Below the pieces are notes generated by a model. That model did not search any database, was not told where the DNA came from, and saw only the letters and a program-made list of their open reading frames with translations. Below are positions 34,772-43,947 of a stretch of DNA of 64,000 bases, piece by piece. Within the stretch, counting starts at the first letter, position 1. Every line of letters starts with the position of its first letter. The translations under genes were made by a program, and so were the position numbers. Origin of the DNA: Nocardioides sp. zg-1228 (GTDB lineage Bacteria > Actinomycetota > Actinomycetes > Propionibacteriales > Nocardioidaceae); contig NZ_CP070961.1 in assembly GCF_017086465.1 (NCBI RefSeq), positions 1,426,001-1,490,000 on the forward strand, read 5' to 3'.

Positions 34772-35512
34772 GTGTCGCTCCCGGTCCATCTCGTCGAGTC
34801 GCTGGACGGAGCAGCGCCCGGCACGCTCGTCGAGGTGAGCGGCGACGAGGCGCACCACGCGGTCGCCGTACGCCGGCTCCGCGAGGGTGAGCGGGTCGTC
34901 CTCACCGACGGCCGGGGCACCTGCGCCACGGGGTCGGTTGCGTCGACGGGCAAGCGGGTCTTCGCCGTCACTGTCGAGGACGTCTCCCACGACGAGCGCC
35001 CCGAGCCGGCCATCACCGTCGTCCAGGCGCTGCCCAAGGGCGAGCGCGGCGAGCTCGCCGTCGAGGTGCTCACCGAGGTCGGCGTCGACCGCATCGTCCC
35101 GTGGGCCGCGTCGCGCTCGGTGGCGGTGTGGAAGGGCGAGCGGGCGACGAAGTCGCACGCGAAGTGGCAGGCCACCGCCCGCGAGGCAGCCAAGCAGTCG
35201 CGCCGGTCGTGGCTGCCCACGGTCGCCCCGCTGGCGACCACGGCCGACCTGGCGGCCCTGGTCACCGAGGCCGACCTCGCACTGGTGCTGCACGAGGACG
35301 CCACCTTGCCCCTGGGTGCGCTGGAGGTCCCCGAAGCAGGCCGGATCGTGCTCGTCGTCGGACCGGAGGGCGGCATCAGCCCCGACGAGCTCGCGGTGCT
35401 GGCCGACGCCGGCGCCCACGTCGTACGCCTCGGGGCCGAGGTGCTGCGCACGTCCACCGCCGGGGTCGTCGCCGTGGCCGCGGTGCTCGCCCGCACCAAC
35501 CGCTGGGCCTGA
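34772..35512 (+). CDS. rsmE: 16S rRNA (uracil1498-N3)-methyltransferase
   Basis: 246 residues: an N-terminal PUA-like domain and a C-terminal SPOUT knot with 'VLVVGPEGGISPDELAVLADAGAHVVRLGAEVLRTSTAGVVAVAAVLA', the SAM-binding trefoil signature of RsmE. It methylates U1498 in the decoding region. It starts 6 bases after dnaJ and completes the hrcA-dnaJ-rsmE operon, in the usual actinobacterial order. Confidence 0.95.
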   Translation: MSLPVHLVESLDGAAPGTLVEVSGDEAHHAVAVRRLREGERVVLTDGRGTCATGSVASTGKRVFAVTVEDVSHDERPEPAITVVQALPKGERGELAVEVLTEVGVDRIVPWAASRSVAVWKGERATKSHAKWQATAREAAKQSRRSWLPTVAPLATTADLAALVTEADLALVLHEDATLPLGALEVPEAGRIVLVVGPEGGISPDELAVLADAGAHVVRLGAEVLRTSTAGVVAVAAVLARTNRWA

Positions 35513-35647
35513 CGGCGCGTCCGACAGGACGAACCCGCCGGGCGGGCGTACGACTGCGCCTCCCGGCGTACGACCTCGGCGACTTCCTCCTGTCCGACAC
35601 GCGCGGGACGCATCGGCCGGCCGCGCGGGACGCCGCCCGGGTGACGG

Positions 35648-36607
35648 CTACGTGACCGTGATCGTCTTGGTGTCGACGGCCGGGCCGGGGCCCTCGGTGC
35701 CACCCGTGGGGTCGTCGGTCTCGCACTGGACCACGACCTCACCGGAGACGTCGCCGAGCGGCAGGTCCACCTCGAACGGGAAGAGCCGCTTGTCCATCCA
35801 GGCCTCTGCCTGGTAGCCCTCGAGCGCGATCTCCGTGCCGCCCTGCAGGAGCCGGCACGGCCCACTGGCCTCGAAGGAGTTGGCGACCCCGGTCACGGTC
35901 AGGGTGTCGCCGGTGACCGTGTCGCCCTCGGCGGGCGAGGTGATGCTGACCAGGTTGAGGGTGCGCAGGGCGTTGGCCGCGGTGAGCTCGCGGTCGGTGC
36001 GGAGGCCGAAGAGCAGCGGCTCGGCGTCCGGGCGGCGGACGACCACGGGCACCCGTTCCTGCTGCACGCCCTGCAGCGTGTAGACCAGCTGCTGGAGCGC
36101 GAGGCGGGCGTCGCGCCGCGACATCCCGTCCGGGCGGTCGGTGAACCCGTCGGCGGGCACCTCCACGAGCAGCACACCGTCGGTCGCCCGCACCGAGGAG
36201 ATCTCCACCCCCGGCCAGAGCGTGCGGTAGTCGGGGTCGGCGGGCTGGCCGCCGCCCGCGACCAGCCGGGCCGCCTCGGTGAGCGGGTCGCCCTGCACCC
36301 GGTGGAACTCGCGGAACAGCACGGTGCGCCCGCCCGGTCCGTCGCCGGCGAAGTAGACCGGGACGGCCGTGCCGGCAGCGGAGGGCGCAGACGGCGACCC
36401 GGACGACCCGGACGGTGACCTCGACGAGGTGGGGGACCCGGTCGGCGACCCCGGGGAGGACGGCTGCGCGTCGTCGGTCGCGGTGGGCTGGCTCGCCTCT
36501 CCGGATACCGGGGCGGGGTCGGCGCTGCACGCGGCCAGCGACAGGGTGCTCGCCACGACGACGGCGGCCGCGCCGACCCAGCGTCGTACGGGTCCGGGGG
36601 AGGTCAT
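35648..36607 (-). CDS. Lipoprotein with GerMN and Gmad2-type domains
   Basis: 319 residues. The signal peptide ends in a lipobox (LSLAAC, Cys ~27). A Ser/Pro/Thr-rich spacer follows, then a GerMN domain (~residues 85-195, 'VPVYFAGDGPGGRTVLFREFHRV... GDPLTEAARLVAGG') and an Ig-like Gmad2 domain (~220-319, 'ITSPAEGDTVTGDTLTVTGVANSFE'). Known relatives are surface-anchored proteins of unclear role in non-sporulating actinobacteria. ATG 36607 was chosen over GTG 36616 because TACCGT lies 7 nt before it. Convergent with rsmE; the 135-base gap shows no clear terminator. Confidence 0.85.
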   Translation of the reverse strand: MTSPGPVRRWVGAAAVVVASTLSLAACSADPAPVSGEASQPTATDDAQPSSPGSPTGSPTSSRSPSGSSGSPSAPSAAGTAVPVYFAGDGPGGRTVLFREFHRVQGDPLTEAARLVAGGGQPADPDYRTLWPGVEISSVRATDGVLLVEVPADGFTDRPDGMSRRDARLALQQLVYTLQGVQQERVPVVVRRPDAEPLLFGLRTDRELTAANALRTLNLVSITSPAEGDTVTGDTLTVTGVANSFEASGPCRLLQGGTEIALEGYQAEAWMDKRLFPFEVDLPLGDVSGEVVVQCETDDPTGGTEGPGPAVDTKTITVT

Positions 36608-36693
36608 GGCGCTCACGGTAGTGGGGCCGACGGCCCGGACGACGGGTCACACGCCGCCCACGGGCACGCCCGGGCAGACCCTAGGCTGGGGCG

Positions 36694-37047
36694 ATGAGCA
36701 CCACGTCCGACGACTGCGTCTTCTGCCGGATCGTCGCCGGGGAGATCCCCGCCGAGGTCCTCGCCCGCAACGACCACGCCATCGCCATCCGGGACCTCCA
36801 CCCGCAGGCGCCCTTCCACGTGCTGGTGGTCCCGGTGGAGCACCACGAGAACGCCGCCGCCTCCGCGGCCGCCGACCCCGCCGTCATCGGTCGGCTGGTG
36901 TCCCTCGCCGACGAGGTGGCGCGGGCGTCGGGCAACGACGACTACCGCCTGGTCGCCAACACCGGTGCGGGCGCCGGCCAGACGGTCTTCCACACCCACC
37001 TCCACGTGCTCGGTGGCACCTCGCGGCTGTCCGAGTCCCTCGTCTGA
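36694..37047 (+). CDS. HIT family nucleotide hydrolase
   Basis: 117 residues with the histidine-triad motif HTHLHVLGG (HxHxH) near the C-terminus and 'DDCVFCRIVAGEIPAEVLARNDHAIAIRDLHPQAPFHVLVVP' at the start, the typical HinT-like layout. It hydrolyses nucleoside phosphoramidates or adenylated compounds. TAGGCT at 36682-36687, 6 nt before the ATG, suggests a leaderless transcript. It lies just upstream of phoH, as in mycobacteria. Confidence 0.93.
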   Translation: MSTTSDDCVFCRIVAGEIPAEVLARNDHAIAIRDLHPQAPFHVLVVPVEHHENAAASAAADPAVIGRLVSLADEVARASGNDDYRLVANTGAGAGQTVFHTHLHVLGGTSRLSESLV

Positions 37048-37176
37048 CCCCCGCGTCGCCCCTCGCGCGGGCGCCGTCGCGGGGCGGGGCGACAACGAGG
37101 TGGGCCGGACGCCTCCCGGTCGGTAGCATGGGAGGGCTCCGCCATCGACCCGGAAGGCCGCCCGACACGGGCATCC

Positions 37177-38265
37177 ATGACTGCGACGAACCAACCCGGC
37201 ACCCCACAGGACCGACCCACCCACACCGTGGTCGTCCCCAACAGCATCGACATGGTCTCCGTCCTGGGGCCCGGTGACGAGCACCTCCGGCTGATCGAGC
37301 GGGCCTTCGAGGCCACCGTGCACGTGCGCGGCAACCGGATCACGCTTGCCGGGGAGTCCGCCGAGGTGGCGACGGCCGAGCGGCTCCTCGACGAGATCGT
37401 CACGCTGGTGCGCACCGGCCAGGGCGTCACCGGCGAGACGGTCGAGCGGATCATCCAGATGCTCCGCACGGAGACGCAGGAGCGGCCGGCCGACGTGCTG
37501 AGCCTCAACATCCTGTCCAACCGCGGACGCACGATCCGGCCCAAGACGCTCAACCAGAAGCGCTACGTCGAGGCGATCGACAAGAGCACCGTCACGTTCG
37601 GCATCGGCCCCGCCGGCACCGGCAAGACCTACCTCGCGATGGCGAAGGCCGTGCAGGCCCTGCAGGCCAAGGAGGTCAACCGGATCATCCTGAGCCGGCC
37701 GGCCGTCGAGGCGGGGGAGCGGCTCGGGTTCCTGCCCGGCACGCTCAGCGAGAAGATCGACCCCTACCTGCGCCCGCTCTACGACGCGCTGCACGACATG
37801 GTCGACCCCGAGACGATCCCCAAGCTGCTGGCCGCCGGCACCATCGAGGTCGCCCCGCTGGCGTTCCTGCGCGGCCGCTCGCTCAACGACTCGTTCATCA
37901 TCCTCGACGAGGCGCAGAACACCACGCCCGAGCAGATGAAGATGTTCCTCACCCGGCTCGGCTTCGGCTCGCGCATCGTCGTCACCGGCGACACCAGCCA
38001 GGTCGACCTGCCCTCGGGCACCCAGTCGGGCCTGCGCGTCGTGGAGGGCATCCTCGACGGCGTCGACGACATCACCTTCTGCCGCCTCACCGGCACCGAC
38101 GTCGTGCGCCACCGCCTGGTGGGACGCATCGTGGAGGCCTACGAGGTCTTCGACGCCGAGCGCGAGGCGACCCGCCCCGGTCCGAGGACCGGCGCGCCGA
38201 AGTCGGGCCCGCAGGCGGGCCCGAAGTCCGGCGGCGCGACGTCCGGCCCGCGGAGCCAGCGATGA
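37177..38265 (+). CDS. PhoH-like ATPase
   Basis: 362 residues. A small KH-like N-terminal region (~20-95) precedes the PhoH P-loop domain: Walker A GPAGTGKT (Gly144-Thr151), Walker B '[10 protein letters not shown]' and sensor-like '[13 protein letters not shown]'. Linked to ybeY in most bacteria and thought to act in RNA handling. A TAGCAT at 37124-37129 is a candidate -10. The C-terminus is a repetitive Gly/Pro/Ser/Lys tail. Overlaps ybeY by ATGA. Confidence 0.93.
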   Translation: MTATNQPGTPQDRPTHTVVVPNSIDMVSVLGPGDEHLRLIERAFEATVHVRGNRITLAGESAEVATAERLLDEIVTLVRTGQGVTGETVERIIQMLRTETQERPADVLSLNILSNRGRTIRPKTLNQKRYVEAIDKSTVTFGIGPAGTGKTYLAMAKAVQALQAKEVNRIILSRPAVEAGERLGFLPGTLSEKIDPYLRPLYDALHDMVDPETIPKLLAAGTIEVAPLAFLRGRSLNDSFIILDEAQNTTPEQMKMFLTRLGFGSRIVVTGDTSQVDLPSGTQSGLRVVEGILDGVDDITFCRLTGTDVVRHRLVGRIVEAYEVFDAEREATRPGPRTGAPKSGPQAGPKSGGATSGPRSQR

Positions 38266-38723
38266 GCATCGAGGTCCTCAACGAGTCCGGCCAGGAGGTC
38301 GACGTGCGCCGCCTCTCGCAGCTGGCGCGCTTCGTGATGGACCAGATGCGCGTGCACCCGCAGGCCGAGCTGTGCATCAAGGCCGTCGACGAGGACACCA
38401 TCGCCGAGCTCAACGGCCAGTGGATGGAGAAGGAGGGGCCGACCGACGTGCTCGCCTTCCCGATGGACGAGCTGCGCCCCGGCAAGGTCAACGAGGAGCC
38501 CGAGGAGGGCGTGCTCGGCGACCTGGTGCTGGCGCCGGCGGTCGCCGGGCGGCAGGGCGAGGAGGCCGGTCACGGCCGCGAGGCGGAGATCGACCTGCTG
38601 ACGGTGCACGGCATCCTGCACCTCCTCGGCTACGACCACGCCGAGCCCGAGGAGCACGCGGTGATGTTCGGTCTCCAGGGCGAGCTGCTCGACAAGTGGC
38701 GTTCCACCGCCGATCCCGCCTGA
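38262..38723 (+). CDS. ybeY: Endoribonuclease YbeY (rRNA maturation factor)
   Basis: 153 residues with the zinc motif [21 protein letters not shown] (the H-x3-H-x5-H arrangement of the family) and the N-terminal fold of YbeY. It processes the 16S rRNA 3' end and takes part in ribosome quality control. ATG 38262 overlaps the phoH stop; corC starts 1 base after its TGA, so phoH-ybeY-corC form one tight operon. Confidence 0.95.
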   Translation: MSIEVLNESGQEVDVRRLSQLARFVMDQMRVHPQAELCIKAVDEDTIAELNGQWMEKEGPTDVLAFPMDELRPGKVNEEPEEGVLGDLVLAPAVAGRQGEEAGHGREAEIDLLTVHGILHLLGYDHAEPEEHAVMFGLQGELLDKWRSTADPA

Positions 38724-38724
38724 C

Positions 38725-40053
38725 ATGACCGCTGACATCTGGCAGCTCGGCTCGGCCGCCCTGCTCGTCGTCCTCGCGGGCCTGTTCTCCGCGGCGGACG
38801 CGGCGCTGGGGGCGTTCTCCCGGGCGCGTGCCGAGGAGCTGAAGGCCGAGGGGCGACCCGGCGCGGTGCGCCTGGTCAAGCTCCTCGACGACCCCGCGCG
38901 CTACCTCAACACGGCGCTGCTGATGCGCCTGCTGTGCGAGATCAGCGCCATCGTCCTGGTGGCCACGTGGGCGCGCGACGCCTACCAGGGCTCGCCCGTC
39001 CCGACGTTCCTCACCACCATCGGCGTGATGCTGGTCGTCTCGTTCGTCGTCATCGGCGTCGCGCCGCGCACCGTGGGTCGCCAGCACGACGTACGCGTGG
39101 CGCTCGCCTCGGCGGGCCCGCTCTCCCTCGTCACGACGATCCTCGGCCCGATCCCGGCGCTGCTGATCCTGCTCGGCAACGCGATCACGCCCGGCAAGGG
39201 ATTCAGCGAGGGCCCGTTCTCGACCGAGACCGAGCTGCGCGAGCTCGTCGACCTCGCCGAGGCCGGCGCGATCATCGAGTCCGGCGAGCGGCGGATGATC
39301 CACTCGGTCTTCGAGCTCGGCGACACGATCACCCGCGAGGTGATGGTGCCGCGCCCCGACGTGGTCTACATCGAGCGCCACAAGAACATCCGCCAGACGC
39401 TCTCGCTGTTCCTGCGCAGCGGCTACTCCCGCATCCCGGTGATCGGCGACAACCTCGACGACATCGTGGGGATGGCCTACCTCAAGGACCTGGTCCGCCG
39501 CGACTTCGAGGCGCCCGACGTGGAGTTCACCCAGCGCGTCGACGAGGTGATGCGCCCGGTGCACTACGTCCCCGACTCCAAGCCGGTCGACGACCTGCTG
39601 CGCGAGCTGCAGGCCCGGCGCCAGCACATCGCCGTCGTGGTCGACGAGTACGGCGGCACGGCCGGGCTGATCACCATCGAGGACGTCCTGGAGGAGATCG
39701 TCGGGGAGATCACCGACGAGTACGACGACGACGAGGTGGAGGTCGAGCACGTCGAGGGCGGCGCCATCCGCGTCTCCTCGCGCTACCCGGTCGACGACCT
39801 CGACGAGCTGGTCGGCTTCTCGGTCGAGGACGACGACGTCGACAGCGTCGGCGGCCTGATGGCCAAGCACCTCGGCAAGGTGCCGATCCCCGGGTCCGTG
39901 GTGGAGTGCCACGGCCTGCGGCTGGAGGCCGAGCGCGCCACCGGACGTCGCAACAAGATCGAGACCGTCCTGGTCACGGTGCTCGCCGACGAGGAGCAGG
40001 GGGCCGAGGACGACCACCCGGTCACCTCGGCGGGACGCTCGGGCGCTCACTAG
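38725..40053 (+). CDS. CNNM/CorC family membrane protein (hemolysin-like)
   Basis: 442 residues. An N-terminal DUF21/CNNM membrane domain of about four helices (to ~150) is followed by a CBS pair (~200-325, '[53 protein letters not shown]') with an acidic C-terminal CorC_HlyC domain ('[29 protein letters not shown]'). Family members are linked to Mg2+/Co2+ homeostasis. Same place and order as Rv2366c in Mycobacterium. Confidence 0.92.
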   Translation: MTADIWQLGSAALLVVLAGLFSAADAALGAFSRARAEELKAEGRPGAVRLVKLLDDPARYLNTALLMRLLCEISAIVLVATWARDAYQGSPVPTFLTTIGVMLVVSFVVIGVAPRTVGRQHDVRVALASAGPLSLVTTILGPIPALLILLGNAITPGKGFSEGPFSTETELRELVDLAEAGAIIESGERRMIHSVFELGDTITREVMVPRPDVVYIERHKNIRQTLSLFLRSGYSRIPVIGDNLDDIVGMAYLKDLVRRDFEAPDVEFTQRVDEVMRPVHYVPDSKPVDDLLRELQARRQHIAVVVDEYGGTAGLITIEDVLEEIVGEITDEYDDDEVEVEHVEGGAIRVSSRYPVDDLDELVGFSVEDDDVDSVGGLMAKHLGKVPIPGSVVECHGLRLEAERATGRRNKIETVLVTVLADEEQGAEDDHPVTSAGRSGAH

Positions 40054-40062
40054 GGTGCTGCC

Positions 40063-40419
40063 ATGAGCAACGACCTGCCCGCCGGCTCCCCGGACGCGCT
40101 GAGCGCCGAGGACGCCAAGCTGGTGACCCTCGCGCGGGCGACCCGGGCGAGGGCACGCTCCGACGAGGGAGCCGCGGTGCGCGACCTCGACGGCCGCACC
40201 TACGCCGCGGCGAGCGTGCGGCTCGAGCACCTCTCCCTCTCCGCGCTGGAGGTGTGCGTGGCGATGGCGCTCTCGTCGGGGGCGAGCGGCCTCGAGGCGG
40301 CGGTGGTGCTCCTCGACGGCGACCCCGGCCTCGACGCGGTCCGCGACCTCGCCGGCCCGGGCGTGCCCGTCCACGTGGGCGACGCCCGCGGAGACCTCGC
40401 CCGCACCCTCGCCACCTGA
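40063..40419 (+). CDS. Degenerate cytidine-deaminase-like protein (Rv2365c-type)
   Basis: 118 residues aligning with the deaminase fold ('ARATRARARSDEGAAVRDLDGRTYAAASV...') between corC and era, the position of the cytidine-deaminase-like Rv2365c in M. tuberculosis. The zinc motifs are lost: the C/H-A-E signature is replaced by 'LSLSALEVCVAMAL', and the PCxxC by 'GDPGLDAVRDL'. It is therefore unlikely to be a deaminase. TAGGGT overlapping the corC stop (40051-40056), 6 nt before the ATG, indicates its own leaderless start. Confidence 0.75.
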   Translation: MSNDLPAGSPDALSAEDAKLVTLARATRARARSDEGAAVRDLDGRTYAAASVRLEHLSLSALEVCVAMALSSGASGLEAAVVLLDGDPGLDAVRDLAGPGVPVHVGDARGDLARTLAT

Positions 40420-40481
40420 GGGCCCCTGCCGATCGGCCCGTGAGCCTCGCGGACGTCGCCTCGTCTCGCTAGCGTGGGCGC

Positions 40482-41855
40482 GTGCGCACCCCCGTCGGAT
40501 GGGCCGAGCACGCCGCTGGGACGGCGAGGCTCGTCGCCTCGTACGCCGCGGTGCCGCCCGGCGCCCCGGTCCGCCTGGCCAAGCGCACGAGCAACCTCTT
40601 CCGCGGCCGTTCCGACGCCGGCCCGGGTCTCGACGTCTCCGGGCTCACCGGCGTCATCGAGGTCGACGGCGACGTCGCCGAGGTGCAGGGCATGTGCACC
40701 TACGAGCACCTCGTCGAGGTGACGCTGGCGCACGGCCGCATCCCGCTCGTGGTCCCGCAGCTGCGCACCATCACGCTCGGCGGCGCGGTCACCGGGCTCG
40801 GGATCGAGGCGACGAGCTTCCGCAGCGGCCTGCCCCACGAGTCGGTCCTCGAGATGGACGTGCTCACCGGGGCCGGCGAGATCGTGACGACCAAGCCCGG
40901 CGACGAGCTGTTCGACGCGTTCCCCAACTCCTACGGCTCACTGGGCTACGCCACCCGGCTGCGCATCGAGCTCGAGCCGGTCCCGTCGTACGTCGCGCTG
41001 CGCCACGTGCGCTTCGACGGCCCCGCCGCGCTCGCCGACGGGGTCGGGCAGGTCGTCCGCGACCGGGCGTGGCAGGGCGAGCGGGTCGACGCCCTCGACG
41101 GGGTCGCGTTCGCGCCCGACGAGCTCTACCTCACCCTCGCCCGGTGGACCGACGCCCCCGGCCCGACCAGTGACTACACGGGCCGGCAGGTCTTCTACCG
41201 CTCCCTGCAGCAGCGCTCCACCGACCGGCTCACCGTCCACGACTACCTCTGGCGCTGGGACACCGACTGGTTCTGGTGCTCGCGGGCGTTCGGGGCCCAG
41301 CACCCGGTGGTGCGCCGGGTGTGGCCGCGCCGGCTGCGCCGCTCCGACGTCTACTGGAAGCTCGTCGCGCTCGACCGCCGCCTCGGCGTCGCCGACCGGC
41401 TCGACCGGCGTGCGGGCCGGCCGCAGGGCGAGCGCGTCGTGCAGGACGTCGAGGTGCCGGTCGAGCGGCTCGCGGAGTTCCTCGACTGGTTCGACCGCGA
41501 GGTCGGGATGCGGCCGGTGTGGCTGTGCCCCCTGCGGCTGCGCCGTTCGGGGGAGGCCGACGGCGAGCGCCCGTGGCCGGGCTACCCGCTGAGCGCCGGC
41601 ACGACCTACGTCAACGTGGGCTTCTGGGGGATCGTCAACGTCGGGCCGGAGGCCCCCTCGTCGCCCCGCAACCGCGCCATCGAGGCGAAGGTCTCCGAGC
41701 TCGGCGGCCACAAGAGCCTCTACTCCGAGGCCTTCTACCCGCCCGACGAGTTCGACCGCCTCTACGGCGGCGCGCAGCTGGCCCGCGTCAAGGCCGTGCA
41801 CGACCCCGACGACCGGCTGACCTGCCTCTACGACAAGGTGGTGCGACGACGATGA
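40482..41855 (+). CDS. bfaA: FAD-dependent oxidoreductase of 10-methyl fatty-acid synthesis
   Basis: 457 residues, DHCR24-like FAD-linked oxidase. The FAD-binding part contains 'VEVTLAHGRIPLVVPQLRTITLGGAVTGLGIEATSFRSGLPHESVLEMDVLTG'. Its gene overlaps a cyclopropane-synthase-type methyltransferase by ATGA. This pairing is that of bfaA-bfaB (also called tmsA-tmsB; Rv3719-Rv3720 type), in which BfaB methylates oleic acyl chains to the 10-methylene form and BfaA reduces it to 10-methylstearate (tuberculostearic acid). GTG 40482 has TAGCGT 6 nt upstream. The assignment rests on family and pairing. Confidence 0.78.
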   Translation: MRTPVGWAEHAAGTARLVASYAAVPPGAPVRLAKRTSNLFRGRSDAGPGLDVSGLTGVIEVDGDVAEVQGMCTYEHLVEVTLAHGRIPLVVPQLRTITLGGAVTGLGIEATSFRSGLPHESVLEMDVLTGAGEIVTTKPGDELFDAFPNSYGSLGYATRLRIELEPVPSYVALRHVRFDGPAALADGVGQVVRDRAWQGERVDALDGVAFAPDELYLTLARWTDAPGPTSDYTGRQVFYRSLQQRSTDRLTVHDYLWRWDTDWFWCSRAFGAQHPVVRRVWPRRLRRSDVYWKLVALDRRLGVADRLDRRAGRPQGERVVQDVEVPVERLAEFLDWFDREVGMRPVWLCPLRLRRSGEADGERPWPGYPLSAGTTYVNVGFWGIVNVGPEAPSSPRNRAIEAKVSELGGHKSLYSEAFYPPDEFDRLYGGAQLARVKAVHDPDDRLTCLYDKVVRRR

Positions 41856-43150
41856 CCAGCTCCGACCTCGGCTCGGGCGCGCGTGGACGGATGTCCATCG
41901 GCGACGCCATGGACCGGCTCGTGCGGGGAGGGCTGCCGCTGCTCTTCACGGCCTACGACGGCAGCAGCGCCGGCCCGCCCGACGCCGGCGTGGGGATGCA
42001 CCTGCGCAGCGAGCGCGGGCTCGCCTACGTGATGACGGCGCCGGGCGACCTCGGCCTGGCCCGCGCCTACGTCAGCGGCGACCTCGACCTCTCGGGCGTC
42101 CACCCCGGCGACCCCTACGACGCACTGGCGCTGCTCAAGGACCACACGCGGTTCCGGGTGCCGACGCCGTCCGAGGCGCTGCACATCGCCCGCGACCTCG
42201 GACTCGCCCACCTCCGACCGCCGGCCCCGCCGCCGCAGGAGCACCTGCCGCGGTGGCGGCGCGCGGTGGAGGGGCTGCGGCACTCGATGACCCGCGACGC
42301 CGAGGTCATCGCGCACCACTACGACGTGTCCAACCGCTTCTACGAGATGGTGCTGGGGCCCTCGATGGCCTACACGTGCGCCCTCTACGAGACACCCGAC
42401 GCGACGCTCGAGGAGGCGCAGGCGGCGAAGTTCGAGCTGGTCTGCCGCAAGCTCGACCTCCGTCCCGGCCAGCGCCTGCTCGACGTGGGCTGCGGCTGGG
42501 GGACGATGGTCCGCCACGCGGCCCGCGAGCACGGCGTACGCGCGCTGGGGGTGACGCTGTCGCTCGAGCAGGCCCAGTGGGCCAAGGAGGCCATCGACCG
42601 CGAGGGGCTGGGCGACCTGGCCGAGGTGCGCCACCTCGACTACCGCGACGTGGCGGAGACCGGGTTCGACGCGGTCAGCTCGATCGGGCTCACCGAGCAC
42701 ATCGGCGTGCGCAACTACCCGAGCTACTTCCGCCACCTGCGCGACCGGCTCCGACCCGGCGGGCGGCTGCTCAACCACTGCATCACCCGGCGCCACAACA
42801 CCCGCCGGGAGACCGGGCGGTTCATCGACCGCTACGTGTTCCCCGACGGGGAGCTCATCGCCTCGGGCACGATCATCGCGGCCGCCCAGGACCAGGACCT
42901 GGAGGTGCAGCACAGCGAGAACCTGCGCCCGCACTACGCCGCCACGCTCCGCGACTGGAACCGCAACCTCGTCGAGCACTGGGACGAGTGCGTGGCCGAG
43001 GTCGGGGAGGGCACGGCCCGGGTGTGGGGCCTCTACATCGCCGGTTCGCGGCTCGGCTTCGAGCGCGACGAGGTCGAGCTGCACCAGGTCCTCGCCACTC
43101 GCAACCACGACGACGGCCGCTCCGACTTCCCGATGCGTCCGCACTGGTGA
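41852..43150 (+). CDS. bfaB: SAM-dependent fatty-acyl methyltransferase (cyclopropane-synthase family)
   Basis: 432 residues. An N-terminal ~110-residue domain found in Cfa-type enzymes precedes the methyltransferase: 'AHHYDVSNRFYEMVLGPSMAYTCALYE' (lipid-facing helix), the SAM motif LDVGCGWG (residues 210-217) and 'SSIGLTEHIGVRNYPSYFRHLRDRLRPGGRLLNHCITRRHN'. The Glu/His/Tyr residues that hold bicarbonate in cyclopropane synthases appear retained in part. With the overlapping oxidoreductase it most likely makes 10-methyl-branched lipids rather than cyclopropanes. Confidence 0.82.
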   Translation: MTSSDLGSGARGRMSIGDAMDRLVRGGLPLLFTAYDGSSAGPPDAGVGMHLRSERGLAYVMTAPGDLGLARAYVSGDLDLSGVHPGDPYDALALLKDHTRFRVPTPSEALHIARDLGLAHLRPPAPPPQEHLPRWRRAVEGLRHSMTRDAEVIAHHYDVSNRFYEMVLGPSMAYTCALYETPDATLEEAQAAKFELVCRKLDLRPGQRLLDVGCGWGTMVRHAAREHGVRALGVTLSLEQAQWAKEAIDREGLGDLAEVRHLDYRDVAETGFDAVSSIGLTEHIGVRNYPSYFRHLRDRLRPGGRLLNHCITRRHNTRRETGRFIDRYVFPDGELIASGTIIAAAQDQDLEVQHSENLRPHYAATLRDWNRNLVEHWDECVAEVGEGTARVWGLYIAGSRLGFERDEVELHQVLATRNHDDGRSDFPMRPHW

Positions 43151-43170
43151 GCCACCGATAGCCTCCTCTG

Positions 43171-43947
43171 GTGAGCACCCGCGCAGCGCAGTTCCAGGCG
43201 ACCGTGCGCCGCCGGGAGTCGCTGTCGGACCACCTCGTGCGCCTCGTGCTCGACGGGCTCGACGGGTTCGTCTCGACGGGCGTCCCCGACGAGTGGGTCG
43301 GCCTCGTGGTGCCCGGGCAGTTCCAGAGCCGCTACTACACCGTGCGGTCCTTCACTGACGGCGAGCTGACCCTCGACGTCGTCGTCCACGACGTCGGCCT
43401 GGTCACCGAGTGGGCGATGCGCGACTGCGTCGGCGACACGGTCACGGTCACGGAGCCCAAGGCGTCGTTCGCCCCGCCTCCCGGTGCCGGGTGGCTGCTG
43501 CTCGTGGGCGACCTGACCGCGATGCCCGCGATGGCCCGCATCACCGAGTCCCACCCGGAGCTGCCGACCCGCGTCCTCGCGGAGGTGCCCGACGACCTCG
43601 CCGGCTACCTGCCCGCCGACGTCGACGTCACCTGGCTCACCCCGCCCGCCCCCGGTCAGAGCGCGCTGGCGGAGGTCGTGGAAGGCATCGACTGGCCAGA
43701 GGGCGAGGGCTACTTCTGGATGGCGGGCGAGTCGGCACAGATGCGCGCGATCCGCAAGCACCTGATGCGCGAGGTCGCGCTGCCGACCAGCCACTACGAC
43801 GTGATGGGCTACTGGCGCGCCACGGCCGGGCGCCAGCCGCGCGCCGTCGACCCCGGCCCGATCTGGCGCGCAGGCACGGCAGCAGGAAAGACTGATGAGC
43901 AGATCTGGGCCGACTACGACGCCGCCAGGGAGACGACCGATGGCTGA
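43171..43947 (+). CDS. Siderophore-interacting-protein family flavin reductase
   Basis: 258 residues of the SIP family: an FAD-binding beta-barrel with 'QSRYYTVRSF' and a C-terminal NAD(P)H-binding part with 'GEGYFWMAGESAQMRAIRKHLMREVALP...YDVMGYWRATAG'. Most SIPs reduce ferric siderophores, but no siderophore genes are here; its place beside bfaAB suggests it may supply electrons to lipid reduction (inference). TAGCCT (43159-43164), 6 nt before GTG, suggests separate leaderless transcription. It overlaps era by 8 bases. Confidence 0.87.
   Translation: MSTRAAQFQATVRRRESLSDHLVRLVLDGLDGFVSTGVPDEWVGLVVPGQFQSRYYTVRSFTDGELTLDVVVHDVGLVTEWAMRDCVGDTVTVTEPKASFAPPPGAGWLLLVGDLTAMPAMARITESHPELPTRVLAEVPDDLAGYLPADVDVTWLTPPAPGQSALAEVVEGIDWPEGEGYFWMAGESAQMRAIRKHLMREVALPTSHYDVMGYWRATAGRQPRAVDPGPIWRAGTAAGKTDEQIWADYDAARETTDG

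Noticed and set aside
35545..35574. Two direct GGCGTACGAC repeats exactly 20 bases apart in the rsmE/GerMN gap
   Set aside because: CGTACGAC-like words are common throughout this DNA, both genes end toward this gap, and no promoter needs an operator here.
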